A DNA stretch of 64,000 bases from Streptomyces sp. HUAS ZL42. Lineage in GTDB: Bacteria; Actinomycetota; Actinomycetes; Streptomycetales; Streptomycetaceae. The DNA is taken from assembly GCF_040782645.1 (NCBI RefSeq), contig NZ_CP160403.1:4092001-4156000 (forward strand). The letters run 5' to 3'. Below are positions 1 to 8,904 of the stretch, in pieces. Below the pieces are notes generated by a model. It searched no databases. It was not told the DNA's origin and was given only the letters and a program-made list of their open reading frames with translations. How positions within the stretch are numbered: the first letter of the stretch is position 1; the number at the start of each line of letters is the position of its first letter. Position numbers and translations under genes: made by a program.

Positions 1-202
1 CGTACCCCACGATCCGGCCGGCGTCCTCCGCCACGACATAACGGCGTGTGGCCTCCGGCCCGCGGGCATGCGCGAGCTCGGACCAGAACATGCCCCGCGA
101 CCAGGCGTCCTCGGGGAAGAGGTCCTTCTCCAGCTCGAGCACGGGGTCGATGTCCCACCAGCGCATCTCGCGCAGTCGCGGGGTCATGGTCGTCTCGGTC
201 AC
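1..202 (-). CDS. rimI: Ribosomal protein S18 alanine N-acetyltransferase, N-terminal part (gene runs off the window)
   Basis: Only about 67 N-terminal residues are present; the rest lies left of position 1. The visible part (MRWWDIDPVLELEKDLFP, then a W-S-x-x-x-F-W-S-E-L stretch) is the usual start of the RimI GNAT fold, which acetylates the N-terminal alanine of S18 and may act more widely in actinobacteria. The GTG at 202 overlaps the tsaB stop in a GTGA junction; an in-frame ATG at 187 is the alternative start. Direct coupling to tsaB is the common rimI-tsaB arrangement. Confidence 0.85.
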   Translation of the reverse strand, partial: MTETTMTPRLREMRWWDIDPVLELEKDLFPEDAWSRGMFWSELAHARGPEATRRYVVAEDAGRIVGY

Positions 203-855
203 TTGGGGGTGACCACCTTGTAGTTCTTGGGGACCTGGGCGTCGGGCCGGCGCAGGTACAACGGCCGGGGCGCCGGAAGCTCCTCGCCGGCCGCCAGTTT
301 CTCGGCGGCCAGCGAGGCGAGCGCGGCGGCGGACACGTGCTCCGGCTCGTGGACGTTCTGGAAGGTGTCGGGGTAGAGCAGCGCGCCCGCGCCGACGGCC
401 GGGAGCCCCGCCACCTGGTCGGCGATGTCCGCGGGCCGGTCGACGGCGGGGCCGGAGATCCGCGTGCGGGAGTCGGCGTACCGCGCCCAGTAGACCTCCT
501 TGCGCCGGGCGTCGGTCGCCACGACGAAGGGGCCCGTCCCGATGTCGGAGGCGTAGGCCAGGCCGTCGAGCGTGCACACGCCGTGCACGGGAACGCCCAG
601 CGCGAGCCCGAAGGTGTCGGCGGTCATCAGCCCGACCCGCAGCCCGGTGTAGGGGCCGGGTCCGATGCCGACGACGATGCCGGTGACGGCGTCGAGCTTG
701 AGTCCGGCCTGGGCGAGCACGCGGTCCACGGCCGGCAGCAGCAGCTCGCCGTGCCGGCGCGCGTCCACCTGGCTGGACGAGGCGATGACGTGCGTGCCGT
801 CGTGCAGCGCGACGGTGACGGCGGGGGTGGCGGTATCCAGAGCGAGCAAGAGCAC
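199..855 (-). CDS. tsaB: tRNA t6A37 threonylcarbamoyladenosine biosynthesis protein TsaB
   Basis: 218 residues, close to the normal length for the family. The N-terminus LLALDTATPAVTVAL and the motif GIGPGPYTGLRVG at about residues 63-75 mark the ASKHA-fold TsaB. It is the scaffold partner of TsaD in transferring threonylcarbamoyl to A37 of ANN-decoding tRNAs. TsaE lies 1 kb upstream; TsaD is expected beyond rimI, outside the window. The start is GTG at 855, and the gene overlaps rimI by four bases, so the two are translationally coupled. Confidence 0.93.
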   Translation of the reverse strand: MLLLALDTATPAVTVALHDGTHVIASSSQVDARRHGELLLPAVDRVLAQAGLKLDAVTGIVVGIGPGPYTGLRVGLMTADTFGLALGVPVHGVCTLDGLAYASDIGTGPFVVATDARRKEVYWARYADSRTRISGPAVDRPADIADQVAGLPAVGAGALLYPDTFQNVHEPEHVSAAALASLAAEKLAAGEELPAPRPLYLRRPDAQVPKNYKVVTPK

Positions 856-962
856 GCAAACAGCCTACGGCTCCTCGCGGCCCGTGTCGGACGCCCCGGT
901 CGGACGGTCACCTACTGCTACGGTCGCCCCGATCACGACGTACGACGAAGAGGTGGACGCCG

Positions 963-1517
963 GTGGCAGGCAACAGCTCGACTTTCGTGGCCGGGCTCAC
1001 CGCGGCGGCCCTCGCGACGGTCGGGTTCCTCGCCTACCAGGCGTCGGCGAGTGCACCCGCGGAGCTGGGGGAAGGGCACTCGGGCGCCACTCCCGCGGCA
1101 CCGAAGAAGGCATCCCGGGAGACCGGGAACCGCACCGCGCTGCCCGGTGACTCCGGTACGGGCGTACGGGTCGTGTACTCGCTGGGCGACGACCGGGTGT
1201 GGCTCGTCGGGGCGGACAGGAAGGTCAAACGGACGTTCCCGGTGACCCCCGGCAGTGTGGATCCGGCCCCGGGCACGTACCGCGTCACGTCCCGATCGGG
1301 CTCCGTCACCGGTACCGACGGCAGCCCCGTCGAGCACGTCGTGCGTTTCGCCGGCGTCAAGGGGGTGACCGTCGGCTTCAGCGCGGCGGTGGACGGCTCC
1401 ATGGAGCAGGTGACCGACCCGGCGGTGAAGACGGGCGGCATCCGGGAGTCACGCGCGGACGGCGACGCCATGTGGGACTTCGCGAGGATCGGCCACAAGG
1501 TGGTCGTGATCCCCTAG
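963..1517 (+). CDS. Secreted or anchored L,D-transpeptidase-like protein lacking the catalytic His and Cys
   Basis: 184 residues from GTG 963. Residues about 8-30 form one hydrophobic N-terminal segment (signal peptide or anchor), followed by a Pro/Ala/Gly linker. From residue about 69 the pattern VVYSLGDDRVWLVGADRKV, then FPVTPGS, matches the opening strands of YkuD L,D-transpeptidases. The C-terminus TGGIRESRADGDAMW...GHKVVVIP aligns with the family's S-H-G-C-x-R active-site loop, but the His and Cys positions hold Thr and Gly, and the protein has no Cys at all. I infer a non-catalytic YkuD-fold protein. It is divergent from tsaB. Confidence 0.6.
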   Translation: MAGNSSTFVAGLTAAALATVGFLAYQASASAPAELGEGHSGATPAAPKKASRETGNRTALPGDSGTGVRVVYSLGDDRVWLVGADRKVKRTFPVTPGSVDPAPGTYRVTSRSGSVTGTDGSPVEHVVRFAGVKGVTVGFSAAVDGSMEQVTDPAVKTGGIRESRADGDAMWDFARIGHKVVVIP

Positions 1518-1537
1518 CGGCGTCCGCCGGACGGACC

Positions 1538-1729
1538 CTAGGCGGCTTCCCGGTGCTCCGTGGGCCGCCCTGCCGGCTCGGTCCTCGTCTCGGGATCGGG
1601 CTCGCGCGGCGGCGTGGAGATCGCCGTCGCCGCGGCGCACGAGGCCAGCAGGTCGTGCATGGACACCCCGGCGAGCACGCGCGGCCGCCCCTGCGCCGTG
1701 CGGGACGAAGCGCTCTCCGTAGCCGACAT
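1538..1729 (-). CDS. Small hypothetical protein of 63 residues under a palindromic operator
   Basis: The start ATG at 1729 is preceded by a strong ribosome-binding site (AGGAGG, seven bases before the start). The product has a Ser/Thr/Ala-rich N-terminus, a mildly hydrophobic middle (GVSMHDLLASCAAATAIS, one Cys) and a Pro/Glu/Arg-rich tail. It has no recognisable domain. A 22-bp inverted repeat lies 29 bases upstream of the start codon. The combination of strong RBS and operator argues for a real regulated gene. Iron control is a guess from the half-sites. It is tail-to-tail with the YkuD-like gene. Confidence 0.5.
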   Translation of the reverse strand: MSATESASSRTAQGRPRVLAGVSMHDLLASCAAATAISTPPREPDPETRTEPAGRPTEHREAA

Positions 1730-1757
1730 GGACGCCTCCTGAGGTTCGGGGGCGGGC

Positions 1758-1779
1758 GTAGTTAGGTAGACCTAACTAC
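1758..1779. promoter_or_regulatory. Perfect 10-bp inverted repeat operator
   Basis: GTAGTTAGGT-AG-ACCTAACTAC: ten bases repeat perfectly around a two-base centre. It ends 28 bp before the ATG of the small gene at 1729, where a repressor would cover the promoter. The half-sites TTAGGT/ACCTAA are those of DtxR/IdeR/DmdR iron boxes, but the spacing (2 rather than 7 bases between them) is not the usual 19-bp iron box. A MarR-type or other dimeric repressor is equally possible. Confidence 0.6.
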
Positions 1780-1878
1780 GGACTGGATACCATGTGACCA
1801 CGTGCAAGACGTCGAACGCAACATTTTGCCGACGTCTTGTCGGAATGTTCAGCGGACCGGCCCCGCAGGGGGGCGCGC

Positions 1879-2397
1879 TCAGGCCGCGAGCACCGTCAGG
1901 TCGACCGACGCCCAGCGCTCCCCGAGCCCCGACACGGTCACGTGCCGCACTTCGTCGGTCGTGTCTCCCACGGCCCGGTGGATGACGACCTGCAGCCGCT
2001 CTTCGGTCAGCTCCTCCACCTTGCCCTCGCCCCACTCCACGACGATCACGGACTCGGGCAGCGAGACGTCGAGGTCGAGGTCCTCCATCTCGTCCAGGCC
2101 GCCGGAGAGCCGGTACGCGTCGACGTGCACGAGCGGCGGGCCGCCGCCCAGGGAGGGGTGCACACGGGCGATCACGAAGGTCGGGGAGGTGACAGCGCCA
2201 CGGACACCGAGGCCCTCGCCGAGCCCGCGGGTCAGCGTCGTCTTGCCCGCGCCGAGCTCCCCGCTGAGCATCACGAGGTCGCCGGCGCGCAGCAGCTTGG
2301 CCAGGCGGCGGCCCAGCTCGCGCATCTGGTCGGGCGAGGTGACGGTCAGCTCGATGTCAGCCGGGCTGTGCGGTGCTGCTGGTGGTTCCATAGCCAC
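1879..2397 (-). CDS. tsaE: tRNA t6A37 threonylcarbamoyladenosine biosynthesis ATPase TsaE
   Basis: 172 residues. Walker A GELGAGKT lies at residues 46-53, followed by TSPTFVIARVH and HVDAYRL, the signature of the YjeE/TsaE family. It is the ATPase that drives turnover of the TsaB-TsaD complex. The start overlaps the 3' end of the hydrolase by 41 bases (GTG 2397 or ATG 2391), giving tight coupling in an alr-hydrolase-tsaE minus-strand operon. The order alr-hydrolase-tsaE-tsaB-rimI is common in actinobacteria, here interrupted by two accessory genes. Confidence 0.92.
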   Translation of the reverse strand: MAMEPPAAPHSPADIELTVTSPDQMRELGRRLAKLLRAGDLVMLSGELGAGKTTLTRGLGEGLGVRGAVTSPTFVIARVHPSLGGGPPLVHVDAYRLSGGLDEMEDLDLDVSLPESVIVVEWGEGKVEELTEERLQVVIHRAVGDTTDEVRHVTVSGLGERWASVDLTVLAA

Positions 2398-3595
2398 TCA
2401 CGTTAGCCCCTGCGGGCACGGCACCCGCACGGGTGAGGAGGTCGGCGAGGCGGTCGGTGACCACTTCCGGGTGTTCCAGCATCACCAGGTGCCCGGCGTC
2501 CGGGACGAGCACCAGCTCGGCGTCCGGCAGCAGGTCGGCGATCGCCTCGCTGTGCTCGCTGGGGGTGACCAGGTCCCCGATGCCGGCCAGCACCAGGACC
2601 GGCATGTCGGTGAAGCAGGCGAGGGCCTCCGTCTTGTCGTGGTCGGTGAAGGCCGGATAGAACTCGGCGACCACGTCGATCGGTGTGCCCTCGATCATCC
2701 GCTCGGCGAACCGGGCGACGGCGGGGTCGACGTCCCGGGAGGCGAAGGAGTACCGCTTGATGATGCCGGCGAACAGGTCGGCGGTCGCCCGGCGCCCCTT
2801 CTCCACGAGGGCGGCCTGCTGGCCAAGGGCCTTCAGCACTCCGGGGAGTACGCGCCGCACCGCGTTGACGCCCGCGACGGGCAGCCCGAAGTTGACCTCG
2901 CCGAGCCGGCCCGGCGACGTACCGACGAAGGCGGTGCCGACGACCCGGTCGCGGATCAGCTCCGGATACAGCGCGGCCAGCGCCATGACGGTCATCCCGC
3001 CCATGGAGTGCCCGACGAGCACGAGCGGCCCGTCCGGTGCGGCGGCGTCTATGACGGCCTTCAGGTCGCGCCCCAACTGGTCGATGGTGACGGGCATGTC
3101 GTCCTGGACCTGCGCCACCCCACGCCCGGACCGCCCGTGGCTGCGCTGGTCCCAGTGCACGGTCCGTACGACGCCCCGCAGCGCCGCCCGCTGGAAGTGC
3201 CAGGAGTCCTGGCTGAGGCAGTAGCCGTGGCTGAAGACGACGGTGACGGGGAGCGGCGCCTTGCGCCCGAAGAGCCGTCGTCGGCGCGGTGCGAGTCCCC
3301 CCTCCGGCTCGACGTCGTCGACCTCGTAGTACAGCTCGGTGCCGTCGTCGGCGTACGCCTTGCCGGGGGTGCCGCGCAGGCCGCCGTACGGTCCGGCCGA
3401 GTCGAGGGCGAGGCGTGCCTTGCGCCGCATCCCCCGGCCGACCGTCATCCGCTCTATGGCCACACCGGCGGCCGCGCCCGCGGCGACGACGCCTATCGCG
3501 GCGCCCGCGATGCCGGTCGCCCTGCGCCAGTTGCCGGCTGCCGCCCCCGTGGCGGAGGCGACGGCCGCGACGGCCTCCACGCTGCTCTCGCTCAC
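2357..3595 (-). CDS. Membrane-anchored alpha/beta hydrolase
   Basis: 412 residues. A hydrophobic Ala/Gly/Val segment at about residues 27-47 looks like an N-terminal anchor. The hydrolase domain follows: oxyanion region FSHGYCLSQDSWHF, nucleophile elbow GHSMGG (Ser about 197), an acid in LVLAGIGDLVTP, and a catalytic His in PDAGHLVMLEHP. The triad is complete, so it should be active, but the substrate cannot be read from sequence. It lies between alr and tsaE, which is its conserved place in actinobacteria. Confidence 0.85.
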   Translation of the reverse strand: MSESSVEAVAAVASATGAAAGNWRRATGIAGAAIGVVAAGAAAGVAIERMTVGRGMRRKARLALDSAGPYGGLRGTPGKAYADDGTELYYEVDDVEPEGGLAPRRRRLFGRKAPLPVTVVFSHGYCLSQDSWHFQRAALRGVVRTVHWDQRSHGRSGRGVAQVQDDMPVTIDQLGRDLKAVIDAAAPDGPLVLVGHSMGGMTVMALAALYPELIRDRVVGTAFVGTSPGRLGEVNFGLPVAGVNAVRRVLPGVLKALGQQAALVEKGRRATADLFAGIIKRYSFASRDVDPAVARFAERMIEGTPIDVVAEFYPAFTDHDKTEALACFTDMPVLVLAGIGDLVTPSEHSEAIADLLPDAELVLVPDAGHLVMLEHPEVVTDRLADLLTRAGAVPAGANVSGYGTTSSTAQPG

Positions 3596-3700
3596 GTACC
3601 GCTCCTCTTCGCTGGGTTGGGGGTGTTGCCGTACTACGAGTGCCAGGTCGTACAGATGTCCTGTCCTACAGGTGCTCTGCTTCCTGGGGATTACCCCGGA

Positions 3701-4879
3701 TCACGCGTCCTGTTCCTCATTCACATAGACGCGGGGAACGCGCGTTCCGATCCGGGTGACGATTTCGTACGCGATGGTGCCCGCCGCCTGCGCCCAGTCC
3801 TCGGCGGTCGGTTCGCCGCGGTCGCCGGGGCCGAAGAGTACGGCCTCCGCGCCGGCCCGGGGCTCGTCCCCCCCGAGGTCGACGACGAACTGGTCCATGG
3901 CGACCCGTCCGGCCACCGTCCGCCACTTGCCGTCGACGAGGACCGGGCCGCTGCCCGAGGCGTGCCGCGGAATGCCGTCCGCGTAACCGACCGGGATCAG
4001 GCCGAGGGTCGTCTCGCCCGGAGTGACGTACCGATGCCCGTAACTGACCCCGTGTCCGCCCGGCACGCGCTTCACCAGCGCCACCGACGCCGCCAGCGTC
4101 ATCACCGGGCGCAGGCCGAAGTCGGCCGGGGTGCCGATCTCGGGGCTGGGCGAGATGCCGTACAGCGCGATACCGGTCCGTACGAGGTCGAAGTGGGCCT
4201 CGGGAAGGGTCAGCGTGGCGGGCGAGTTGGCGATGTGGCGCACCTCCGGCCGCAGGCCCTGCCCTTCCGCGTACGCGAGCATCTCCCGGAAGCGGACGAG
4301 TTGCGCGGCGATGGAGGGATGCCCGGGTTCGTCGGCGCACGCGAAGTGCGACCACAGCCCGGTGACCCGGACGAGCCCCGCACGCTCCGCCCGCAGGGCC
4401 TCGGTGACGAGCTCGGCCCAGTCCTCCCCCGGCTGGCAGCCGTTGCGCCCGAGCCCGGTGTCGGCCTTGAGCTGTACGCGGGCGACCCGGCCGGCGGTCC
4501 TGGCCGCCTCCCGGACTTCCTCCAGGGCCCACATCCCGCTCACGGACACGTCGAGGTCGGCCTCGACGGCCTGCCGCCAGGGCCCGCCGGGCGTCCACAG
4601 CCAGCACATGATCCGCACGCCCGGCGGCAGCCCGCCCCGCTCACGCAGCGCGAGGGCCTCCTCGGGCGTGGCCGTGCCGAGCCAGGTGGCACCCGCCTGC
4701 ACGGCCGCACGGGCACACGGAATCGCCCCGTGCCCATACCCGTCCGACTTGACGACGGCCATCAGGGCCGCACCCGGGGCGAGGGCACGCAGGGTCCGCA
4801 CATTGGCCCGCAGGGCGGCCAGATCGATCTCGGCGCGGGCCCGCAGGGACGCGGTCGGCAAGGGTGCTTTCTCAGTCAT
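3701..4879 (-). CDS. alr: Alanine racemase (PLP-dependent)
   Basis: 392 residues, full length. The PLP lysine is in AVVKSDGYGHG (Lys44). The second catalytic tyrosine is in GVSYGHRYVTPGE towards the C-terminal beta domain. It interconverts L- and D-alanine for peptidoglycan. It starts at ATG 4879. The 156 bases upstream, to the end of nnr, carry no gene and probably contain its promoter. Confidence 0.96.
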   Translation of the reverse strand: MTEKAPLPTASLRARAEIDLAALRANVRTLRALAPGAALMAVVKSDGYGHGAIPCARAAVQAGATWLGTATPEEALALRERGGLPPGVRIMCWLWTPGGPWRQAVEADLDVSVSGMWALEEVREAARTAGRVARVQLKADTGLGRNGCQPGEDWAELVTEALRAERAGLVRVTGLWSHFACADEPGHPSIAAQLVRFREMLAYAEGQGLRPEVRHIANSPATLTLPEAHFDLVRTGIALYGISPSPEIGTPADFGLRPVMTLAASVALVKRVPGGHGVSYGHRYVTPGETTLGLIPVGYADGIPRHASGSGPVLVDGKWRTVAGRVAMDQFVVDLGGDEPRAGAEAVLFGPGDRGEPTAEDWAQAAGTIAYEIVTRIGTRVPRVYVNEEQDA

Positions 4880-5035
4880 GGCGTCCCCAGTGTCTCAGAG
4901 GGGTCGGACAGCCCAGGGGTCCGCCAGCACCTTTAGAAACGGCGAATCAGGACAATTCGGGACCAAATTGGGGCTCTGGCGGCGCAGGCCGGCAAGACCA
5001 ACGAGCCACTGCCGGCCCCCACCCATCCCGCTGAC

Positions 5036-6475
5036 TCAGTCCCGCACATCCCGCCAGGCCCCCGGCAGCGCCTCCGCCACATCATGCGCCCCCACCGGCG
5101 CCCCGTCCGCCGCGAACCGCCCCGCCAGCCCGTGCAGATACGCCGCCGCACTGCCCGCGTCCACCGCACGCAGCCCGGCCGCCAGCAAAGACCCCGCCAG
5201 CCCGGACAGCACGTCCCCACTGCCGGCCGTGGCCAGCCAGGACGTACCGGTCGGGTTCACCCGCACCGCACCCCCACCCCCGGCATCCGCGACCAGCGTG
5301 GTCGAGCCCTTGAGCAGCACCGTCGCCCCGTACCGGGCGGCCAGTTCCCGCGCCGACGACAGCCGCGCCCCCTCGACCTCCTCCCGCGCCACGCCCAGCA
5401 GCGCGGCCGCCTCCCCGGCGTGCGGGGTCATCAACGTCGGCGCCGTACGGGCGAGTACGGCGTTCCGGTCGGCCAGCCGCAGCCCGTCCGCGTCGACGAG
5501 CACCGGCACGTCCGCCGCCAGCACCTCGGCCACGGTCGCCGCGTCGTCCCCGGCCCCCGGCCCGACGACCCACGCCTGTACCCGCCCGGCCCGCTTCGGT
5601 CCCCGGTCGGACACCAGCGTCTCCGGGAAGCGGGCGATGACCGCGTCCCCGGCCGGCCCGACGTACCGCACGGCCCCCGCCCCGCCCCGGAGCGCCCCGG
5701 ACACGGCCAGTACGGCCGCCCCCGGATACCGGGCCGACCCGGCGGCGATCCCCACGACCCCCCGCCGGTACTTGTCGCTCTCGGCCCCCGGCACCGGCAG
5801 CAGCCCGGCCACGTCCGCGTGCTGCAGCGCCTCCAGCTCGGGCTCGGCTGGCAGTTCGGGGCCGAGGCCGATGTCCACCAGCCGCACCGACCCGGCATAC
5901 TCCCGCGCCGGGTCGATCAGCAGCCCTGGCTTGTGCGTGCCGAAGGTGACCGTCAGATCGGCCCGGATCGCGGCGCCGTGGACCTCGCCCGTGTCGACGT
6001 CGACGCCGCTCGGCAGGTCGACGGCGACGACGGCGGCCCGCGCCCGCCGGGCCGACTCGGCGAGCGGCGCCGCGTCCGGCCGCAGCCCGCCCTTGCCGCC
6101 GATCCCGACGATGCCGTCCACGACGAGGTCGGCGCGGCCGATCAGCTCCTCGGCGCCCCCCGTCCGCGCGACCCCGCCGCCCGCCCGCCGCAGGGCCGCG
6201 AGCCCTCCGGCGTGCGCGCGCTCCGGGTTGAGCAGCACCGCCGTGACCCCCGCGCCCCGCCGCGCCAGCCGGGCCCCGGCGTACAGAGCGTCACCGCCGT
6301 TGTCCCCGCTGCCGATCAGCAGGACGACCCGGCTTCCGTACACCCGCCCGAGCAGGTCGGCACAGGCGGCGGCGAGTCCGGCCGCGGCGCGTTGCATCAA
6401 CGCGCCCTCCGGAAGCCGTGCCATCAGGGCCCGCTCAGCTGTCCTCACCGTCTCCACGCTGTACGCAGTACGCAT
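5036..6475 (-). CDS. nnr: Bifunctional NAD(P)H-hydrate epimerase / ADP-dependent dehydratase
   Basis: 479 residues from ATG 6475 (a GTG at 6493 would add six). The N-terminal YjeF_N epimerase domain shows GSGDNGGDALYAGARL and GIVGIGGKGG. The C-terminal YjeF_C kinase-like dehydratase domain shows TPHAGEAAALLG and TAGSGDVLSGLAGSLLA with the catalytic Asp. It repairs hydrated NAD(P)H. It follows acpS by about 40 bases in an apparent glmS-acpS-nnr operon. Confidence 0.94.
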   Translation of the reverse strand: MRTAYSVETVRTAERALMARLPEGALMQRAAAGLAAACADLLGRVYGSRVVLLIGSGDNGGDALYAGARLARRGAGVTAVLLNPERAHAGGLAALRRAGGGVARTGGAEELIGRADLVVDGIVGIGGKGGLRPDAAPLAESARRARAAVVAVDLPSGVDVDTGEVHGAAIRADLTVTFGTHKPGLLIDPAREYAGSVRLVDIGLGPELPAEPELEALQHADVAGLLPVPGAESDKYRRGVVGIAAGSARYPGAAVLAVSGALRGGAGAVRYVGPAGDAVIARFPETLVSDRGPKRAGRVQAWVVGPGAGDDAATVAEVLAADVPVLVDADGLRLADRNAVLARTAPTLMTPHAGEAAALLGVAREEVEGARLSSARELAARYGATVLLKGSTTLVADAGGGGAVRVNPTGTSWLATAGSGDVLSGLAGSLLAAGLRAVDAGSAAAYLHGLAGRFAADGAPVGAHDVAEALPGAWRDVRD

Positions 6476-6514
6476 AGGCCGAGTCTCGCGCACCCGTCGC
6501 GTAACGCGCAGGTT

Positions 6515-6883
6515 CTAGCCCTCGGCGACGACGACCGCCGAGGCCACCCCCGCGTCATGGCTGAGCGACACATGCCAGGACTGCACACCGAGTTCCGCCG
6601 CACGTGCCGCGACCGTCCCCTGCACCCGCAGCCGCGGCCGCCCGCTGTCCTCGACGAAGACCTCCGCGTCCGTCCAGAGCAGACCGGCCGGAGCCCCGAG
6701 GGCCTTGGCGACCGCCTCCTTGGCCGCGAACCGTGCGGCGAGGGAGGCGATGCCCCGGCGTTCTCCGCTGGGGAGCAGCAACTCGCTCTCCAGAAACAGC
6801 CGTTGAGCCATTCCGGGCGTGCGTTCCAGCGCCGCCTGGAAGCGGTCGATCTCGGCGACGTCGATTCCCACTCCGATGATCAC
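6515..6883 (-). CDS. acpS: Holo-[acyl-carrier-protein] synthase
   Basis: 122 residues, normal length for AcpS-type phosphopantetheinyl transferases. [12 protein letters not shown] carries the Mg-binding Asp (residue 8) and [11 protein letters not shown] the second metal ligand (Glu56). It transfers 4'-phosphopantetheine from CoA to fatty-acid ACP and type II PKS ACPs. It lies 31 bases after the glmS stop, so probably in one transcript. Confidence 0.95.
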   Translation of the reverse strand: MIIGVGIDVAEIDRFQAALERTPGMAQRLFLESELLLPSGERRGIASLAARFAAKEAVAKALGAPAGLLWTDAEVFVEDSGRPRLRVQGTVAARAAELGVQSWHVSLSHDAGVASAVVVAEG

Positions 6884-6914
6884 GAGGCCACCACGTCCGC
6901 CGTCCGCAGATTCG

Positions 6915-8762
6915 TCACTCCACCGTCACCGACTTCGCCAGGTTCCGCGGCTGGTCCACCTCGTTGCCCCGGGCCGTGGCCAGCTCGCACGCGAACACCT
7001 GCAGCGGCACCGTCGCGACCAGCGGCTGCAGCAGTGTCGGAGTCGCCGGGATGCGGATGAGGTGGTCGGCGTACGGGACGACCGCCTCGTCTCCCTCCTC
7101 CGCGATCACGATCGTCCGCGCGCCCCGGGCCCGGATCTCCTGGATGTTGGACACGATCTTGTCGTGGAGGACGGACCGTCCGCGCGGCGACGGCACGACC
7201 ACCACCACCGGCAGGTCCTCCTCGATCAGCGCGATCGGGCCGTGCTTGAGCTCGCCCGCCGCGAAGCCCTCGGCGTGCATGTACGCCAGCTCCTTCAGCT
7301 TCAGCGCGCCCTCCAGCGCCACCGGGTAGCCCACGTGCCGGCCCAGGAACAGCACCGTGTTCTTGTGGGCCAGCGTGCGCGCCAGCGACCGTACCGGCTC
7401 CATGGTCTCCAGGACCCGCTCGACCTCGTCGGAGATCTGCGACAGATCCCGGATCACGGCGCTGATCTCGTCTCCCCATTTGGTGCCCCGCACCTGCCCC
7501 AGGTACAGCGCGACCAGATAGCAGGCCACCAGCTGGGTGAGGAACGCCTTGGTCGACGCGACCGCGACCTCCGGCCCCGCGTGCGTGTACAGCACCGCGT
7601 CCGACTCGCGCGGGATCGTCGAGCCGTTGGTGTTGCAGATCGCCAGCACCCTGGAGCCCTGCTCGCGGGCGTGCCGGAGCGCCATGAGCGTGTCCATGGT
7701 CTCGCCGGACTGCGAGATGGCGATGACCAGCGAACGCGCGTCCAGGATGGGATCCCGGTAACGGAACTCGCTCGCCAGTTCCACCTCGCACGGGATGCGG
7801 GTCCAGTGCTCGATGGCGTACTTGGCGATGAGCCCCGCGTGGAAGGCCGTACCGCAGGCGACGATGACGACCTTGTCCACCTCGCGCAGCTCGGAGGCGG
7901 AGATCCGCACCTCGTCCAGGGTCAGCGAGCCGGACGCGTCGATGCGCCCGAGCAGGGTGTCCGCGACCGCCTTGGGCTGCTCGGCGATCTCCTTGAGCAT
8001 GAAGTAGTCATAACCGCCCTTTTCCGCGGCCGACGCGTCCCAGTCGACGTGGTAGGCGCGCACGTCGGCCGGGCGGCCGTCGAAGCCGGTCACCGTCACC
8101 GCGTCCCGGCGCAGCTCCACCACCTGGTCCTGACCCAGCTCGATCGCCGACCGCGTGTGGGCGATGAACGCGGCGACGTCCGAGGCGAGAAAGGCCTCGC
8201 CGTCCCCGACGCCCACCACGAGCGGCGAGTTCCGCCGCGCCCCCACGACCACGTCCGGCTCATCTGCATGCACCGCGACCAGCGTGAACGCCCCCTCGAG
8301 CCGCCGGCACACCAGCCGCATCGCCTCCGCCAGGTCGGCGCAGGAGGAGAACTCCTCGGCGAGCAGGTGCGCGACCACCTCGGTGTCGGTCTCGGAGCCG
8401 AGGTCGTGGCCCCGCTCCTCCAGCTCGGTCCGAAGCTGCGCGAAGTTCTCGATGATCCCGTTGTGCACGACGGCGACACGTCCGGCGTTGTCGATGTGCG
8501 GATGGGCGTTGGCGTCGGTCGGCCCGCCGTGTGTGGCCCACCGCGTGTGCCCGAGGCCCGTGGTCCCCGTCGGCAGCGGCCGGTCCACCAGCTCCTTCTC
8601 CAGATTGAGCAGCTTCCCGGCCTTCTTGGCCGCCGCCAGCCCGCCGTCCGCCAGCACGGCGACCCCGGCCGAGTCGTATCCCCGGTACTCGAGCCGCTTC
8701 AGCCCCGCCATCACGACCTCGAGCGCAGACTGCGACCCCACGTATCCCACGATTCCGCACAT
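6915..8762 (-). CDS. glmS: Glutamine--fructose-6-phosphate aminotransferase (isomerizing)
   Basis: 615 residues when started at ATG 8762, which places the catalytic Cys at position 2 (MCGIVGYVG) as the N-terminal nucleophile mechanism requires; open sequence upstream is not coding. GHTRWATHG is in the glutaminase domain, and two SIS domains follow ([11 protein letters not shown] in the first). It makes glucosamine-6-phosphate for peptidoglycan, with glmM 2.2 kb away providing the next step. It is divergent from coaA. Confidence 0.97.
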   Translation of the reverse strand: MCGIVGYVGSQSALEVVMAGLKRLEYRGYDSAGVAVLADGGLAAAKKAGKLLNLEKELVDRPLPTGTTGLGHTRWATHGGPTDANAHPHIDNAGRVAVVHNGIIENFAQLRTELEERGHDLGSETDTEVVAHLLAEEFSSCADLAEAMRLVCRRLEGAFTLVAVHADEPDVVVGARRNSPLVVGVGDGEAFLASDVAAFIAHTRSAIELGQDQVVELRRDAVTVTGFDGRPADVRAYHVDWDASAAEKGGYDYFMLKEIAEQPKAVADTLLGRIDASGSLTLDEVRISASELREVDKVVIVACGTAFHAGLIAKYAIEHWTRIPCEVELASEFRYRDPILDARSLVIAISQSGETMDTLMALRHAREQGSRVLAICNTNGSTIPRESDAVLYTHAGPEVAVASTKAFLTQLVACYLVALYLGQVRGTKWGDEISAVIRDLSQISDEVERVLETMEPVRSLARTLAHKNTVLFLGRHVGYPVALEGALKLKELAYMHAEGFAAGELKHGPIALIEEDLPVVVVVPSPRGRSVLHDKIVSNIQEIRARGARTIVIAEEGDEAVVPYADHLIRIPATPTLLQPLVATVPLQVFACELATARGNEVDQPRNLAKSVTVE

Positions 8763-8904
8763 GGGCCGCAGCCTACGACCGAATCCCCGCCCGAAACGGC
8801 CTTCGCGTGCCCGAAATCGGAAATTCCCGCGCCCGTACGCCCCCTCGATCCGAGCGTGACGGAGCCCACCCGCCGTACCGTTCAAACTCCGTTAACAATG
8901 AACT

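Noticed and set aside
1758..1779. Calling the palindrome a standard DmdR/IdeR iron box
   Set aside because: Half-sites match but the spacing is wrong for the 19-bp consensus, so the regulator is left open.
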